In this document: piece after piece, positions 1 to 11,988 of the stretch
Layout: the number at the start of each line of letters is the position of its first letter
Numbering within the stretch: position 1 is the first letter of the stretch
From: Oceanidesulfovibrio marinus
GTDB taxonomy: Bacteria; Desulfobacterota; Desulfovibrionia; Desulfovibrionales; Desulfovibrionaceae
Direction: 5' to 3'
NCBI RefSeq assembly: GCF_013085545.1
Contig: NZ_CP039543.1
Location: 4,185,322 to 4,249,321, forward strand
Length of the DNA: 64,000 nt
Position numbers and translations under genes: made by a program
The notes under the pieces: generated by a model
What the model was told of the DNA's origin: nothing
Database searches by the model: none
What the model saw: only the letters and a program-made list of their open reading frames with translations

Positions 1-25
1 GTTGACGCAGAAAGATCATGAAAAA

Positions 26-43
26 TGTCGAGCCCCCTCGACA
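26..43. terminator. Short hairpin, terminator-like on the minus strand
   Basis: TGTCGAG (26-32) and CTCGACA (37-43) form a perfect 7-bp stem with a CCCC loop. Read on the minus strand the stem is followed by a run of T, like an intrinsic terminator, but no minus-strand gene is visible to its right. On the plus strand it lies 28 bases before the first start codon, so it could instead be part of a leader. Confidence 0.3.
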
Positions 44-71
44 AAACGGGATGGTTGAGGAATAAAACGCA

Positions 72-551
72 ATGACTGTAATATCCGCCATGCGAATTGC
101 AGGAAAAAGAAAGTATGACCAAGCTGGTGATATTGTGAAACAAACAGTTCTTGTTGTAGACGATGCCGTACTTATCAGGGAGTTGTTGCGGGACGTGCTC
201 GAAGAGGAAGGGTACAATGTGATCGAGGCGTCCGACGGCGAGGAGGCCCTGCGGGTGGCGGATCGGCAGACCCCGGACCTCTGCATCGTCGACATCTTTC
301 TGCCCAAGCGCGGCGGCCTGTCCGTGATGAGCGAGCTTGCCAGCCGGATCGGGGCCGGACGCATCATCGCCATCACCGGCGGTGAGAACTTCGATGCCCA
401 GACCGTGCTGGAGCTGGCCCAGCCCCTTGATGTGGCTGACGCTTTGGCCAAGCCCATCGACACGAACAAGCTCATCGCCACCGTGCGGCGTATCCTGCCC
501 AACTCGCGCAACGGCTCCGGCTCCAACGGCGACAGCGCGGCGAATTCGTAG
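72..551 (+). CDS. Single-domain response regulator (CheY-like receiver)
   Basis: This 159-residue protein is essentially one receiver domain with no output domain. The acidic pair is D30-D31, the phospho-acceptor aspartate is D74 (IVD), the switch threonine is T102 (AITGG) and the conserved lysine is K127 (AKP). The family takes phosphoryl groups from a histidine kinase and acts by protein-protein contact. The ATG at 72 is favoured by a GAGGAA ribosome site at 57-62, nine bases upstream. A GTG at 135 would also leave the whole receiver domain but has a weak ribosome site. The C-terminal tail is a short Gly/Ser/Asn-rich extension. The partner kinase is not identifiable; an HD-GYP gene follows 250 bases downstream. 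Confidence 0.85.
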   Translation: MTVISAMRIAGKRKYDQAGDIVKQTVLVVDDAVLIRELLRDVLEEEGYNVIEASDGEEALRVADRQTPDLCIVDIFLPKRGGLSVMSELASRIGAGRIIAITGGENFDAQTVLELAQPLDVADALAKPIDTNKLIATVRRILPNSRNGSGSNGDSAANS

Positions 552-642
552 CTCCCGCCGCCCGCACAGACGCGCTCCCCCGGCGAGGCCGTTCTGGCCA
601 AGCCGCCGTCCCGTCATCGCTCCTTCCGCCCTTTGTGTTGAC

Positions 643-665
643 TCACGCCGGGCCGTGAGGCCCGG
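643..665 (+). promoter_or_regulatory. Two mutually exclusive hairpins in the leader of the HD-GYP gene
   Basis: CTCACG (643-648) can pair with CGTGAG (654-659), and CCGGGCC (648-654) can pair with GGCCCGG (659-665) around a GTGA loop. The two stems share bases, so only one can form at a time. No T-run follows either stem. A switching role is speculation; the arrangement could be chance in GC-rich DNA. Confidence 0.25.
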
Positions 666-801
666 AGTCGATCGATAAACAGTCGCGCGCAGTCTGCGCC
701 GCCCCCTTTTGTATGAGATGCTTGACCAATTTATGGTGATTTTTGCATTATCCGCCTGAACTTGAAGGCGCTGTGCTTGGGCTTTTGGGAAAAGAGGGGG
801 C

Positions 802-2004
802 ATGAAGAAGATTGCGGCCGCGCAATTGAAGGTCGGCATGTTCGTCGTCAATGCCGGTCTGTCCTGGATGGACTACCCGTACCTCTATCAGGAGGAGGGT
901 GAGCTCACGTCCAGCGAACAGATCGATGCGATCCTTGAGGGCGGCTACGCAGAGGTCTTCGTCGATCCCGGTCGGGGCAGCTACCTCGGCCTGAAGGACG
1001 AGGGGCCCCTTGAGGATTCGCTGCTGGGGCATGCGGACTCCCTGTCCGGAACCCAGCTCAAGAAGATCAACCTCGTGGAGGAGATGGGCCGTGCGCGTAA
1101 GATCTACGCAGACTCTCTGCAGTTTGCGCGGGAGTTTCTGCAAGGCGCGCGCATGGGCTACCTCGTGGACTACACCCAGTCCGAGAGGCTGGTGGAGTCC
1201 GTTATCGACAGCGTGGTGCGCAACGAAGACGCCATGGTCAGCCTGACCAAGCTGCGCTCCTTTGACGAGTACTCCTACACCCACTCCATAAACGTCGCGG
1301 TGCTGGCCGTGGCCTTTGGCAAGAACCTGGGCCTGCCGCGCGATCGCCTGCGCGCTCTGGGCTCGGCCGGCATATTCCACGACCTGGGCAAGTCCAGAAT
1401 TCCCGAGGCCATCCTCAACAAGCCGGGCAAGCTGACCGCCGAGGAGTTCGAGGTCATGAAGTCGCACCCCAGGTTCGGCTTCGAGCTTTTGGTGCAGCAG
1501 GGCAGCGCGTCTGATCAGGTCCTGCTCGGCGTGCTCCAGCACCATGAGAAGTTCAACGGCAAGGGCTACCCGGGCGGTGTGTCCGGCAACGCCATTTCGC
1601 TGCTGGCGCGGATCATTGCAGTGGCCGACGTATACGACGCCCTGACCAGCGAGCGCGTCTACAAGAAGGGCATGATGCCGTACAAGGCACTGTCGCTCAT
1701 GTACACCATGCGCGGCGAGGACTTCCACATCGGCTACGTGGAGCGGTTCATCAAGTCCATGGGCATCTACCCGGTGGGCAGCTTCGTGCGGCTCTCCACG
1801 CGGGAGTACGCCGTGGTCACCGGCTCCAACATGGCGGCGCCGCTCTTCCCGCAGGTGACGGTGGTGCTTACGCCGGGCCAGCGCGGCTGCCCACCCCGCG
1901 AGCTCGATCTCGACGCCGCCCGCAATGGAGGCGAGACCATCGAGATCATCGAGTGCCTGAACCCCAGGGATTTCAAGATAGACCCGGCCGCGTACCTGAT
2001 GTGA
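802..2004 (+). CDS. HD-GYP domain protein, predicted cyclic-di-GMP phosphodiesterase
   Basis: The 400-residue protein has an N-terminal region of the DUF3391 type (about residues 1-130), followed by an HD-GYP domain. The metal-binding HD pair is H193-D194 in a HDLGKS motif. The signature HHE-x2-NG-x-GYP runs from H247 to P257, with Asn where many family members have Asp. HD-GYP enzymes hydrolyse cyclic-di-GMP and so favour motility over attachment. The ATG at 802 follows a GAGGGGG site at 794-800 at rather short spacing. The stand-alone receiver gene upstream, in the same direction, could be a functional partner, but the 250-base gap argues against tight coupling. All key residues are present, so activity is likely. 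Confidence 0.88.
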   Translation: MKKIAAAQLKVGMFVVNAGLSWMDYPYLYQEEGELTSSEQIDAILEGGYAEVFVDPGRGSYLGLKDEGPLEDSLLGHADSLSGTQLKKINLVEEMGRARKIYADSLQFAREFLQGARMGYLVDYTQSERLVESVIDSVVRNEDAMVSLTKLRSFDEYSYTHSINVAVLAVAFGKNLGLPRDRLRALGSAGIFHDLGKSRIPEAILNKPGKLTAEEFEVMKSHPRFGFELLVQQGSASDQVLLGVLQHHEKFNGKGYPGGVSGNAISLLARIIAVADVYDALTSERVYKKGMMPYKALSLMYTMRGEDFHIGYVERFIKSMGIYPVGSFVRLSTREYAVVTGSNMAAPLFPQVTVVLTPGQRGCPPRELDLDAARNGGETIEIIECLNPRDFKIDPAAYLM

Positions 2005-2079
2005 GGGAAAGTGGAATCCCCTGGGCTCCAGGTGGAATCGCACCGTGCGGGAGGGCCGGATCTTCTCGACAACACACCT

Positions 2080-2220
2080 TCATTGCGCCAGGCCGTCGAA
2101 AACAGCGTTCACCACAGCTTCAATATATTCGTCAGTGAGGGATGCGTCCTTATAGGGAACCAGAAGCACGTGGCAGTTCGGCCCATAGAGGGCGTCGTGC
2201 ACCACGTCTGCGTTGATGTC
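2080..2220 (-). pseudogene. Possible remnant of a minus-strand gene (3' end only)
   Basis: Reading the minus strand, the last 47 or so codons before the TGA at 2080-2082 give a natural-looking, non-repetitive sequence ending VFDGLAQ, with balanced charge and hydrophobicity unlike the arginine-rich shadow frames nearby. Further upstream the frame loses this character and crosses the hairpin terminator at 2361-2388, so an intact gene is unlikely. The family is not recognised. It may be a decayed fragment or simply a chance open frame. Confidence 0.22.
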
Positions 2221-2360
2221 GGATCGCCGTCGGATCGAGCTCAGGCCGGCGGGCGGCAAGGCCTTACCTAATCGTACGGGCGCAATATCCGCAGGGAGCG
2301 GCCCGCCCGGCGATCCGTTGGCGCGTAAGAAAGGCGCTCCCTCTCCGCCAGCAAAAAGAT

Positions 2361-2400
2361 GCGGGCTATGCGAAAATACATAGCCCGCGTCTTTGTTTTT
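2361..2400 (+). terminator. Intrinsic terminator, probably two-way
   Basis: GCGGGCTATG (2361-2370) pairs perfectly with CATAGCCCGC (2379-2388) around an 8-base loop and is followed by a T-rich tail ending in TTTTT at 2400. The opposite strand also has a T-run after the stem (from AAAAAGAT at 2353-2360). Confidence 0.75.
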
Positions 2401-2480
2401 GGATTTTCGATAAACCAGGCGACTGCTTTCGTGCGCCATTGCGTGGTCCTATCCGTCTCGTTTCGGGTGGGGAGTGGAAT

Positions 2481-2502
2481 GGTTGTATGCGCCGATACAA
2501 CC
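2481..2502. promoter_or_regulatory. Perfect inverted repeat upstream of the autotransporter gene
   Basis: GGTTGTAT (2481-2488) and ATACAACC (2495-2502) are perfect inverted copies separated by six bases. It lies about 300 bases before the autotransporter start with no T-run after it, so an operator for a dimeric regulator is more likely than a terminator. No regulator family can be named. Confidence 0.3.
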
Positions 2503-2801
2503 AAATATGTGCAACAAGTCTGGGGACAGTGGCAGAGAATAGATGATTCAGTATCGTTCAAAATGACATGTGAATGTATATGTGCTAAGTATTTTTCCCG
2601 TTCGTAACCGGCAGGTGTCTGCCACAGGGCATATCCGCACACAACGGCCGTACGTGCGAACCCCGTGTCCGTCTGGGTCGGCGTCCGCCGGATAGTTGTT
2701 TCACACAAGAGATTGCGCGGAGCGTCTGCATGGCAGGCGGTTTCAAAACCTCTCTGCGATATCGTGTTTCTTGAATGCGTCCTTTTGAGGAGGAACGAGC
2801 T

Positions 2802-5800
2802 ATGGGTTGTGCGCCGGTTGTACAGGCATTGCGCCTTGGAACCAATTTTTTTTGTCGCATGGTTATGGCGCTTGTGTTGTTGAACCTCTGCTCTGCTTCG
2901 GCACTTGCAGCGACCGTGACTGTGACCAATCCGTTCGATACAGGCGCCGGCTCTTTTCGCCAAGCCCTGGTGGACGCGAGCTCGGGCGATACCATTTCAT
3001 TCGCCATTGGCTACGATTCCACCATCACCGTGTCGTCCTCCCTCCTGGTCAATAAGAATGTGTCGTTGCTCAACAATTCCGGGTACTCAGTCCAGTTGGT
3101 GGATGCGACGAATGGACACGGCATTGAGGTCGTATCAAACACTGTTCTGGATATCGGCGGAGCGTCCCCGCTCACGATTGGCGCGTCGACTACAGGTGGT
3201 ACATCGGCAATCGGGATATACACCCCGGGGGGCGGGTACACGATCGGCAGCCTGGGCGAGAATACCACGATCAACGCGCGGGCGGCGGCATCGAGCGCGT
3301 ACGGCATGTCTGTCAGTACCAGCCTCGAAATAGGCACGCTCGCGGGTGCCGTGAACGCCACGAGTACAGACTCCTACGCCTCTGGGCTGCATTCGAGTTT
3401 CGGCACCATCAACATCACCACCCTGTCCGGCTCGGTGAGCGCCACGGGCAAAAACAGCGTCTATGGGCTGTATACGGATTCCGGCGACATTATCAACATC
3501 GACACGCTGTCCGGGGCAGTCAGCGCCACGAGCACAGGCAACGGCGCCTTTGGGTTCTATTCGTTTCTCGCCAGCATCGATATCGGCACGCTGTCCGGCG
3601 CAGTCAGCGCCATGAGTTCCAGCGGGTACGCCTATGGGCTGTATACGAATACCGGCGCCATCAACATCGGCACGCTCACGGGTGCCGTGAACGCCACGAG
3701 TACAGACTCCTACGCCTCTGGGCTGTATTCGAGTTTCGGCGCCATCAACATCGACACGCTGTCCGGGGCTGTGAGCGCCACGGGCAGAGACACCACCTAT
3801 GGGCTGTATTCGAGGCTCGGCAGCATCGACATCGGCACGCTGTCCGGCACTGTCAGCGCCACGAGTACCGACGGGGATGCCCATGGGCTGGAAGCAGGCA
3901 GTGATCTGAGTATTGGTACGCTGTCCGGATCAGTCAGCGCCACGAGCTCAGGCAACTACAGCGATGCCTATGGGCTGTATTCGGATTCCGGCGCCATCGA
4001 CATCGGCACGCTGTCCGGGGCTGTGAGCGCCACGGGCTCAGGCAACTACAGCGATGCCTATGGGCTGTATTCGGATTCCGGCGCCATCGACATCGGCACG
4101 CTGTCCGGCACGGTGAGCGCCACGGGTTCAGGCACATACTACAGTAATGCCTATGGGCTGTATTCGAATTCCGGCGACATTGACATCACCACGCTGTCCG
4201 GGGCTGTGAGCGCCACGAACTCCGCAGGCAGCGCCCAGGGGCTGTCTTTGAATGGGGGCACCATCAACATAGATACACTGTCCGGCGCAGTGAGCGCCAC
4301 GGGCACAGACTTCGTCTCCGGGCTGTATCTGAATGCAGGCGCCATCGACATCGGCACGCTGTCCGGGGCTGTGAGCGCCACGAGTACCGAAGACGACGCC
4401 TATGGGTTCTATTCGTTTCTCGCCAGTATCGATATCGGCACACTGTCCGGCACGGTGAGCGCTACGAGCACAGGCGGCGACACTTATGGGCTGTATTCGG
4501 ATTCAGGCTCCATCGACATCGGCACACTCTCCGGCGCGGTCAGCGCCGCGAGTAAAGATTACAGGGCCTTTGGCATCAAATCCGGCGGCGCTCTCAACGG
4601 CGGCGATTCAGCCACGGCCGCGAAGATCACAGGCATGGTCTCGGCAGTTGGCGGTAGCTACGCATCGGCCATAGAAGCAGACGGCGCGACGAACCTCTAT
4701 GTGGCCGGCACACTGTACGCCGAGGACACCTCGGGCGGCGGCAACGCCTGGGCCGTGAAGACCGGCGGGGCGGACGACCTCCTGACCCTGAATTCGGCGC
4801 GGATTATCGGTAAGGTGGACATGGCCGCGGGCTCGGACCTCTTGACTTTGCTCGGCTCCGGAACCGCCACGGACCAGTTCATGAACATCGAAGATCTGGT
4901 GGTGGGCGACGGCTCCGCTCCCACGCGCTGGGAGTGGGGCACGGGCACGGGAACCACACACTTTGACGCCGTGGACATCCTGTCCAACGCGGCGCTGCAG
5001 GTGGGCAAAGGCGCGGTTATCAACAGCCCGGTCTCGGTCCATGCCGGCGGCACCCTGGGTGGCTACGGCACCGTGGCCGGCAACGTAGTGAACTCGGGCA
5101 CGGTGAGCCCTGGCGGCTCTATCGGCACCCTGACCATCAATGGCGACTACACCCAGACCGCCGGCGGCGCGCTGTTCATGGAGCTGGGCACATACACCCA
5201 GGACCAGCTCGTCGTGACCGGCGCGGCGAACCTCGACGGCGCCCTTATTCTTGTGCCCGAAGCTGGTGCGCTGTTCCGCGGCGGCACGAGCTGGACCGTG
5301 CTTACCGCGGACGGCGGTATCAACGGCGGGTTCCATTCCACCTCCATACTTTCCAGCTCGCCGACACTGACCTTTCTGAGCACGCAAACCGGCGGCGTCC
5401 TCAGCGTGAGCACCTATCGCTCGACGCCGTACACGGCCTTTGCCCTGGGCGGGCGCTCCATGGGCCTGTCCCAGCTCCTGACTTCGGCCACAAACGATGC
5501 CACGGGCGAGATGGCCGAGATGCTGGCCGGGCTGGACTTCTCCTCCGGAGCCGAAATCAGCTACGCCATGGAGTCGCTCTCGGCCGAGTCCTACGGCGCC
5601 TTCAGCCAGAGCGCCCTGGAAGGCGGCCGGGCCCTGACCGCGGCCCAGCGCGCCGGCCTGCGCAGCGGCGGCGTGGCCCCGGGCCGCACCTACATCGGCG
5701 ACCTGAACCAGGGCGGCGGCACCAGCGACGCCCCACAAAGCACGGGCCTGGCTGCGGACGAGGCGCCCGGTTCGGCAGGTTCGCCCGAGCTCACCGTGTT

Positions 5801-6623
5801 CCTGGAGCCTTTCGGCATGCACGCCAACCAGGGCTCCAGCGGCGACCGCGTGGGCTACGACGCCATGACCTGGGGCCTTGCCGCCGGGTTCCTCTACCAT
5901 CCGACAGAGAGCTGGACGCTGGGTATCGCGCCGGGCTTCTTCTCCCAGAGCCTGCAGGAAGACGGCCCGGGCGACGGCGAGGGCAGCGTGGTGGAGTGGT
6001 CCGTGGCAGCTTTGATCGGCTATGCGACAGACGACTTTTATATGGATGCCATGGCCCGGCTCGGCTGGGACAGCTTTCGCTCCAACAAGGACCTCGTCCT
6101 GCCGGGCATGCCGCGCTCGGCCGACGCGCGGTGGAATGGCACCAACCTGACTTTCGCCCTCGGCGGCGGGTACGACTTCCACGCCGGCGGCTTCACCTTC
6201 GGCCCGGTCGGCTCCCTGGCCTGGAGCAATCTGCACGAGGACAGCTTCGAGGAAAAGGACGCCGGCCTGCTGGGCCAGCATATCCGCGCGCGGAACTCGC
6301 AGTCCCTGAACACGGAGCTCGGCGCGCGCATCACCCGGACCTTCGAGAGCGAGTACGGCGATATCACGCCGGAGCTGCGCATGGTCTGGAACGCGGAGTG
6401 GCTGGACGGCGGCCGCTCCATTTCCTCGTCCTTCATCGGCTACGCCGGGGGCAGGTACTCGGCGCAGCTGGCCGACCAGCGCTACCGCGCCGGGCTCTTA
6501 GATGCCGGGCTCACGTGGGCCGTGACCGACCGGTTCAGCATCGTGGCGCGGACCAGCGTGGAGCTTTTCCGGCCAGACCACGACTCCCTGTCCGGCAGCC
6601 TGCGCCTGCAGTACACGTTCTAA
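2802..6623 (+). CDS. Autotransporter adhesin with a 15-copy repeat passenger
   Basis: This 1,273-residue protein is a type V secreted surface protein. A signal peptide (about residues 1-37, cleavage after ASALA) is followed by a CSLREA-like start of a beta-helix (GAGSFRQAL), about fifteen 27-31-residue repeats, more beta-helix, and a C-terminal beta-barrel of about 280 residues ending in YTF, the usual outer-membrane signature. The passenger is Gly/Ser/Thr-rich with no visible protease triad, so adhesion is the likeliest role. The start is the ATG at 2802 because GAGGAGG (2787-2793) sits eight bases before it; an in-frame ATG at 2775 lies before that site. No partner gene follows. Confidence 0.9.
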   Translation: MGCAPVVQALRLGTNFFCRMVMALVLLNLCSASALAATVTVTNPFDTGAGSFRQALVDASSGDTISFAIGYDSTITVSSSLLVNKNVSLLNNSGYSVQLVDATNGHGIEVVSNTVLDIGGASPLTIGASTTGGTSAIGIYTPGGGYTIGSLGENTTINARAAASSAYGMSVSTSLEIGTLAGAVNATSTDSYASGLHSSFGTINITTLSGSVSATGKNSVYGLYTDSGDIINIDTLSGAVSATSTGNGAFGFYSFLASIDIGTLSGAVSAMSSSGYAYGLYTNTGAINIGTLTGAVNATSTDSYASGLYSSFGAINIDTLSGAVSATGRDTTYGLYSRLGSIDIGTLSGTVSATSTDGDAHGLEAGSDLSIGTLSGSVSATSSGNYSDAYGLYSDSGAIDIGTLSGAVSATGSGNYSDAYGLYSDSGAIDIGTLSGTVSATGSGTYYSNAYGLYSNSGDIDITTLSGAVSATNSAGSAQGLSLNGGTINIDTLSGAVSATGTDFVSGLYLNAGAIDIGTLSGAVSATSTEDDAYGFYSFLASIDIGTLSGTVSATSTGGDTYGLYSDSGSIDIGTLSGAVSAASKDYRAFGIKSGGALNGGDSATAAKITGMVSAVGGSYASAIEADGATNLYVAGTLYAEDTSGGGNAWAVKTGGADDLLTLNSARIIGKVDMAAGSDLLTLLGSGTATDQFMNIEDLVVGDGSAPTRWEWGTGTGTTHFDAVDILSNAALQVGKGAVINSPVSVHAGGTLGGYGTVAGNVVNSGTVSPGGSIGTLTINGDYTQTAGGALFMELGTYTQDQLVVTGAANLDGALILVPEAGALFRGGTSWTVLTADGGINGGFHSTSILSSSPTLTFLSTQTGGVLSVSTYRSTPYTAFALGGRSMGLSQLLTSATNDATGEMAEMLAGLDFSSGAEISYAMESLSAESYGAFSQSALEGGRALTAAQRAGLRSGGVAPGRTYIGDLNQGGGTSDAPQSTGLAADEAPGSAGSPELTVFLEPFGMHANQGSSGDRVGYDAMTWGLAAGFLYHPTESWTLGIAPGFFSQSLQEDGPGDGEGSVVEWSVAALIGYATDDFYMDAMARLGWDSFRSNKDLVLPGMPRSADARWNGTNLTFALGGGYDFHAGGFTFGPVGSLAWSNLHEDSFEEKDAGLLGQHIRARNSQSLNTELGARITRTFESEYGDITPELRMVWNAEWLDGGRSISSSFIGYAGGRYSAQLADQRYRAGLLDAGLTWAVTDRFSIVARTSVELFRPDHDSLSGSLRLQYTF
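3324..4596 (+). repeat. Tandem coding repeats in the autotransporter passenger
   Basis: About fifteen units of 81-93 bases encode the pattern I-[DN]-I-[GDT]-TLSG-[AST]-VSAT followed by a variable 8-12 residue stretch and YGLYS-x-SG. Unit length varies because the variable stretch changes size. Units 1 and 5, units 3 and 13, and units 8 and 9 are far more alike in their variable parts than other pairs, pointing to block copying or gene conversion within the array. Confidence 0.85.
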
Positions 6624-6745
6624 GGCAGGGCGGACGTCACAACAGCGCGGACGGCTCAACAAAATCAAAGAGAAAGGGGATGGTCGCGTGTGTGCAACCA
6701 AGGGCATGGGGCACACCGTATCGAGGGTTCAGATCCCTCCCACTA

Positions 6746-10165
<3,420 letters not shown>

Positions 10166-10639
10166 GCCAGCCACCTCGCGCGGTTGGATCGTCTTTAAAC
10201 CAGGCTGGTATGATTCAAAGATAACACACGAAATGTGGCATGGGAATAGCGCGTTCCTGTCTCTTGAGTGCATGATTTCGGTGTGCGTGTTGCCTGAAAA
10301 GTCCCGGCCGTTCATGGCGTCTCGGCGTTGAGATGCTCCGGCCGGCTGGGTATCATACCCGTGCGGACAATAATCGCGTGGATGCTGAGGAATGGCCGCC
10401 GGAATGCGGCCGGGCGAACTGCAGAGCGCCAGGCATGTTGCGCGAGCTTGTGGGTGCCCCTCATGAAAAATAGGGCTTGTCATCGCGAGACGGGCGAAAG
10501 GTTTCATGATACGCCGCGTGCAGCGGCACGCCGGCCCATGCGTCCGATCCGGACCGCCGCGCAGGGCGCAGAGCACCGTACCGGCCGGGAGCCGGAACCA
10601 TGCGGCAGCGCAGAACATCAACGACAAAGGGTTGCCTTC
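10166..10639. other. Divergent intergenic region
   Basis: These 474 bases separate the start of the CheB-like hybrid kinase (minus) from the start of nicotinate phosphoribosyltransferase (plus), so both promoters should lie here. The 120 bases next to the kinase are relatively AT-rich. No convincing promoter hexamers, RNA gene or conserved hairpin was recognised. Confidence 0.5.
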
Positions 10640-11761
10640 ATGTCCGCCTTTACACTTCCCAACAACCACAAACCCTTTACCGACGCCTACTTCCTTCATT
10701 CGCGCAATATTCTGGAACGGGACGGCCTGAACCCCATGGTCACCTACGAAGTCTTCATCCGCAACGGGCCGGGCGAGGTCCGCGGCGTGGACGAGGCCGT
10801 GGCCATGATCGACACATACGCCCCGGAGCTGGCGGCCAGGGGAGGCTCCGTACACGCACTGCCCGAGGGCTCCCGTTACGAGGGCGGCGAACCGCTGATG
10901 CACATCCGCGGCCCGGTGCAGGACCTCATCGAGCTGGAGACCATGTACCTGGGCGTGCTCGCGGCCGAGACCACGCGCGCCAACGCAGGGCACGGCGTGG
11001 ACCTGGAGCAGGTCGCCGAGCGCGCCAGAAAGATTCGTGAGCTCTGCCCGGACAAGGAGCTCATCTATTTCGGCTCGCGTCACTGGCGCTACGATGACGA
11101 CGCCGCCATCAGCAAGGCCGTGCTGGAGCAGGGCTGGGACGGAGCCTCCACGGAGGTTGGCGCACGGGCCGGCGGGTTCAGCCACGGGCTGGGCACCATC
11201 CCCCACGCTCTGGTGCTGATCTACGCGCACGCCTTTGGCCGGGAGACGGCCACGCTCAAGGCCACCGACGCCTTCAACCGCAATATTGACAAGTCCGTGC
11301 CGCGCATCGCCCTGGTGGACAGCTTCAACAGGGAGATCGACGACACCCTGGCCACGGCGCGGGCGCTGGGCGAAGACCTCTACGCCGTGCGGCTGGACAC
11401 GCCGGGCGAGCACCCGGCCCAGGGCGCCGACCCGGAGGACAGGGACGCGGACATCTATAACGGGTTCTGGGGCGGCAGCGGCGTTACCGTGAGCGGAACC
11501 AAGGCCATGCGCGAGGCGCTGGACGCCGCAGGCTTCGAGCACGTGAACATCGTGCTTTCCAGCGGCTTTGGCGAGCTGGACAAGGTGCAGGCGTTTCTGG
11601 AAGGGGAGCGCCGCCACGGCCGGCTGTTCGAGGCCATGGGCATCGGCGGGCTGTTCCCGGCCTGGCACGCCACGTCCGATATCGTGCAGGTGGAAGGCCG
11701 CGACCTAGCCAAGGAAGGCCGGGGCTACCGGGCCAACCCGCGTATGGTCCGCATGCTATGA
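10640..11761 (+). CDS. pncB: Nicotinate phosphoribosyltransferase
   Basis: This 373-residue enzyme joins nicotinate to phosphoribosyl pyrophosphate, giving nicotinate mononucleotide, the entry step of NAD salvage. The N-terminus (TDAYFLHSRNI), the FGSRHWRYDDD segment with its catalytic-type histidine region, the GARAGG turn and the VSSGFGELD-like phosphate-binding loop (here VLSSGFGELD) fit the short form of the family. The start is the ATG at 10640; an AAAGG site lies about 11 bases upstream, somewhat far. The nicotinamidase gene lies 227 bases downstream on the same strand, so the two supply consecutive steps from nicotinamide. The family is clear; use of the pncB symbol for this short form is a convention. 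Confidence 0.85.
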   Translation: MSAFTLPNNHKPFTDAYFLHSRNILERDGLNPMVTYEVFIRNGPGEVRGVDEAVAMIDTYAPELAARGGSVHALPEGSRYEGGEPLMHIRGPVQDLIELETMYLGVLAAETTRANAGHGVDLEQVAERARKIRELCPDKELIYFGSRHWRYDDDAAISKAVLEQGWDGASTEVGARAGGFSHGLGTIPHALVLIYAHAFGRETATLKATDAFNRNIDKSVPRIALVDSFNREIDDTLATARALGEDLYAVRLDTPGEHPAQGADPEDRDADIYNGFWGGSGVTVSGTKAMREALDAAGFEHVNIVLSSGFGELDKVQAFLEGERRHGRLFEAMGIGGLFPAWHATSDIVQVEGRDLAKEGRGYRANPRMVRML

Positions 11762-11787
11762 TATGACCAGGAGCAGAAGGTCGTTGT

Positions 11788-11889
11788 ATGTTCGCTTTTG
11801 GGTTATACGAAAAGCCACGCCCCGGGCGGGCCACGCGGCGAATGCCGCCGGAGCGCGAAGTTAAAAACGTTGTGCTCCACGTAAGATAA
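11788..11889 (+). CDS. Possible 33-codon small ORF between the NAD-salvage genes
   Basis: An ATG at 11788 has AAGG seven bases upstream and opens a 33-codon frame ending TAA at 11887-11889. The product (begins MFAFGLYEKP) is short, basic and unlike any family I know. It lies in the 227-base gap between nicotinate phosphoribosyltransferase and nicotinamidase and could be a leader peptide, or chance. Confidence 0.2.
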   Translation: MFAFGLYEKPRPGRATRRMPPEREVKNVVLHVR

Positions 11890-11988
11890 TCCAGCACCCG
11901 GACGCCACGGGCCGGCGGCGGTGCCTGCGGTCGCAGAAACCGGTGAGCGCCGCAGGCCCCTAAGCGCCGGACAAAGGAGGAACGCGAC

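Larger units (their letters stand above)
2005..2774. other. Long region without a convincing intact gene
   Basis: This 770-base stretch holds a two-way terminator (2361-2400), a perfect 8-bp inverted repeat (2481-2502), and a minus-strand reading stretch (2080-2220) that looks protein-like but has no clear start. The part after about 2380 is visibly richer in A and T than the flanking genes, which together with the repeat-rich autotransporter that follows hints at acquired DNA. Confidence 0.5.

Noticed and set aside
734-748. Possible sigma-54 promoter TGGTGATTTTTGCA upstream of the HD-GYP gene
   Set aside because: The GG and GC elements are 8 bases apart instead of 10.
3324-4596. Regular repeats that could be mistaken for a CRISPR array
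   Set aside because: The repeats are in frame, encode a repeated peptide, vary in length and sequence, and have no constant repeat with unique spacers.
4608-6281. Long open frame opposite the autotransporter gene (557 codons)
   Set aside because: It is an antisense shadow of GC-rich third-position bias; the product is Ala/Gly/His/Val-rich with no family match, while the plus strand encodes a clear beta-barrel.
10166-11668. Upstream extension of the CheB-like hybrid kinase frame towards 11668
   Set aside because: It runs antisense through the nicotinate phosphoribosyltransferase gene, has no domain similarity, and a good ribosome site fixes the kinase start at 10165.
11762-11988. An NAD-responsive riboswitch before nicotinamidase
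   Set aside because: No match to the known NAD riboswitch core could be found by eye, and the class is not expected in this type of organism.
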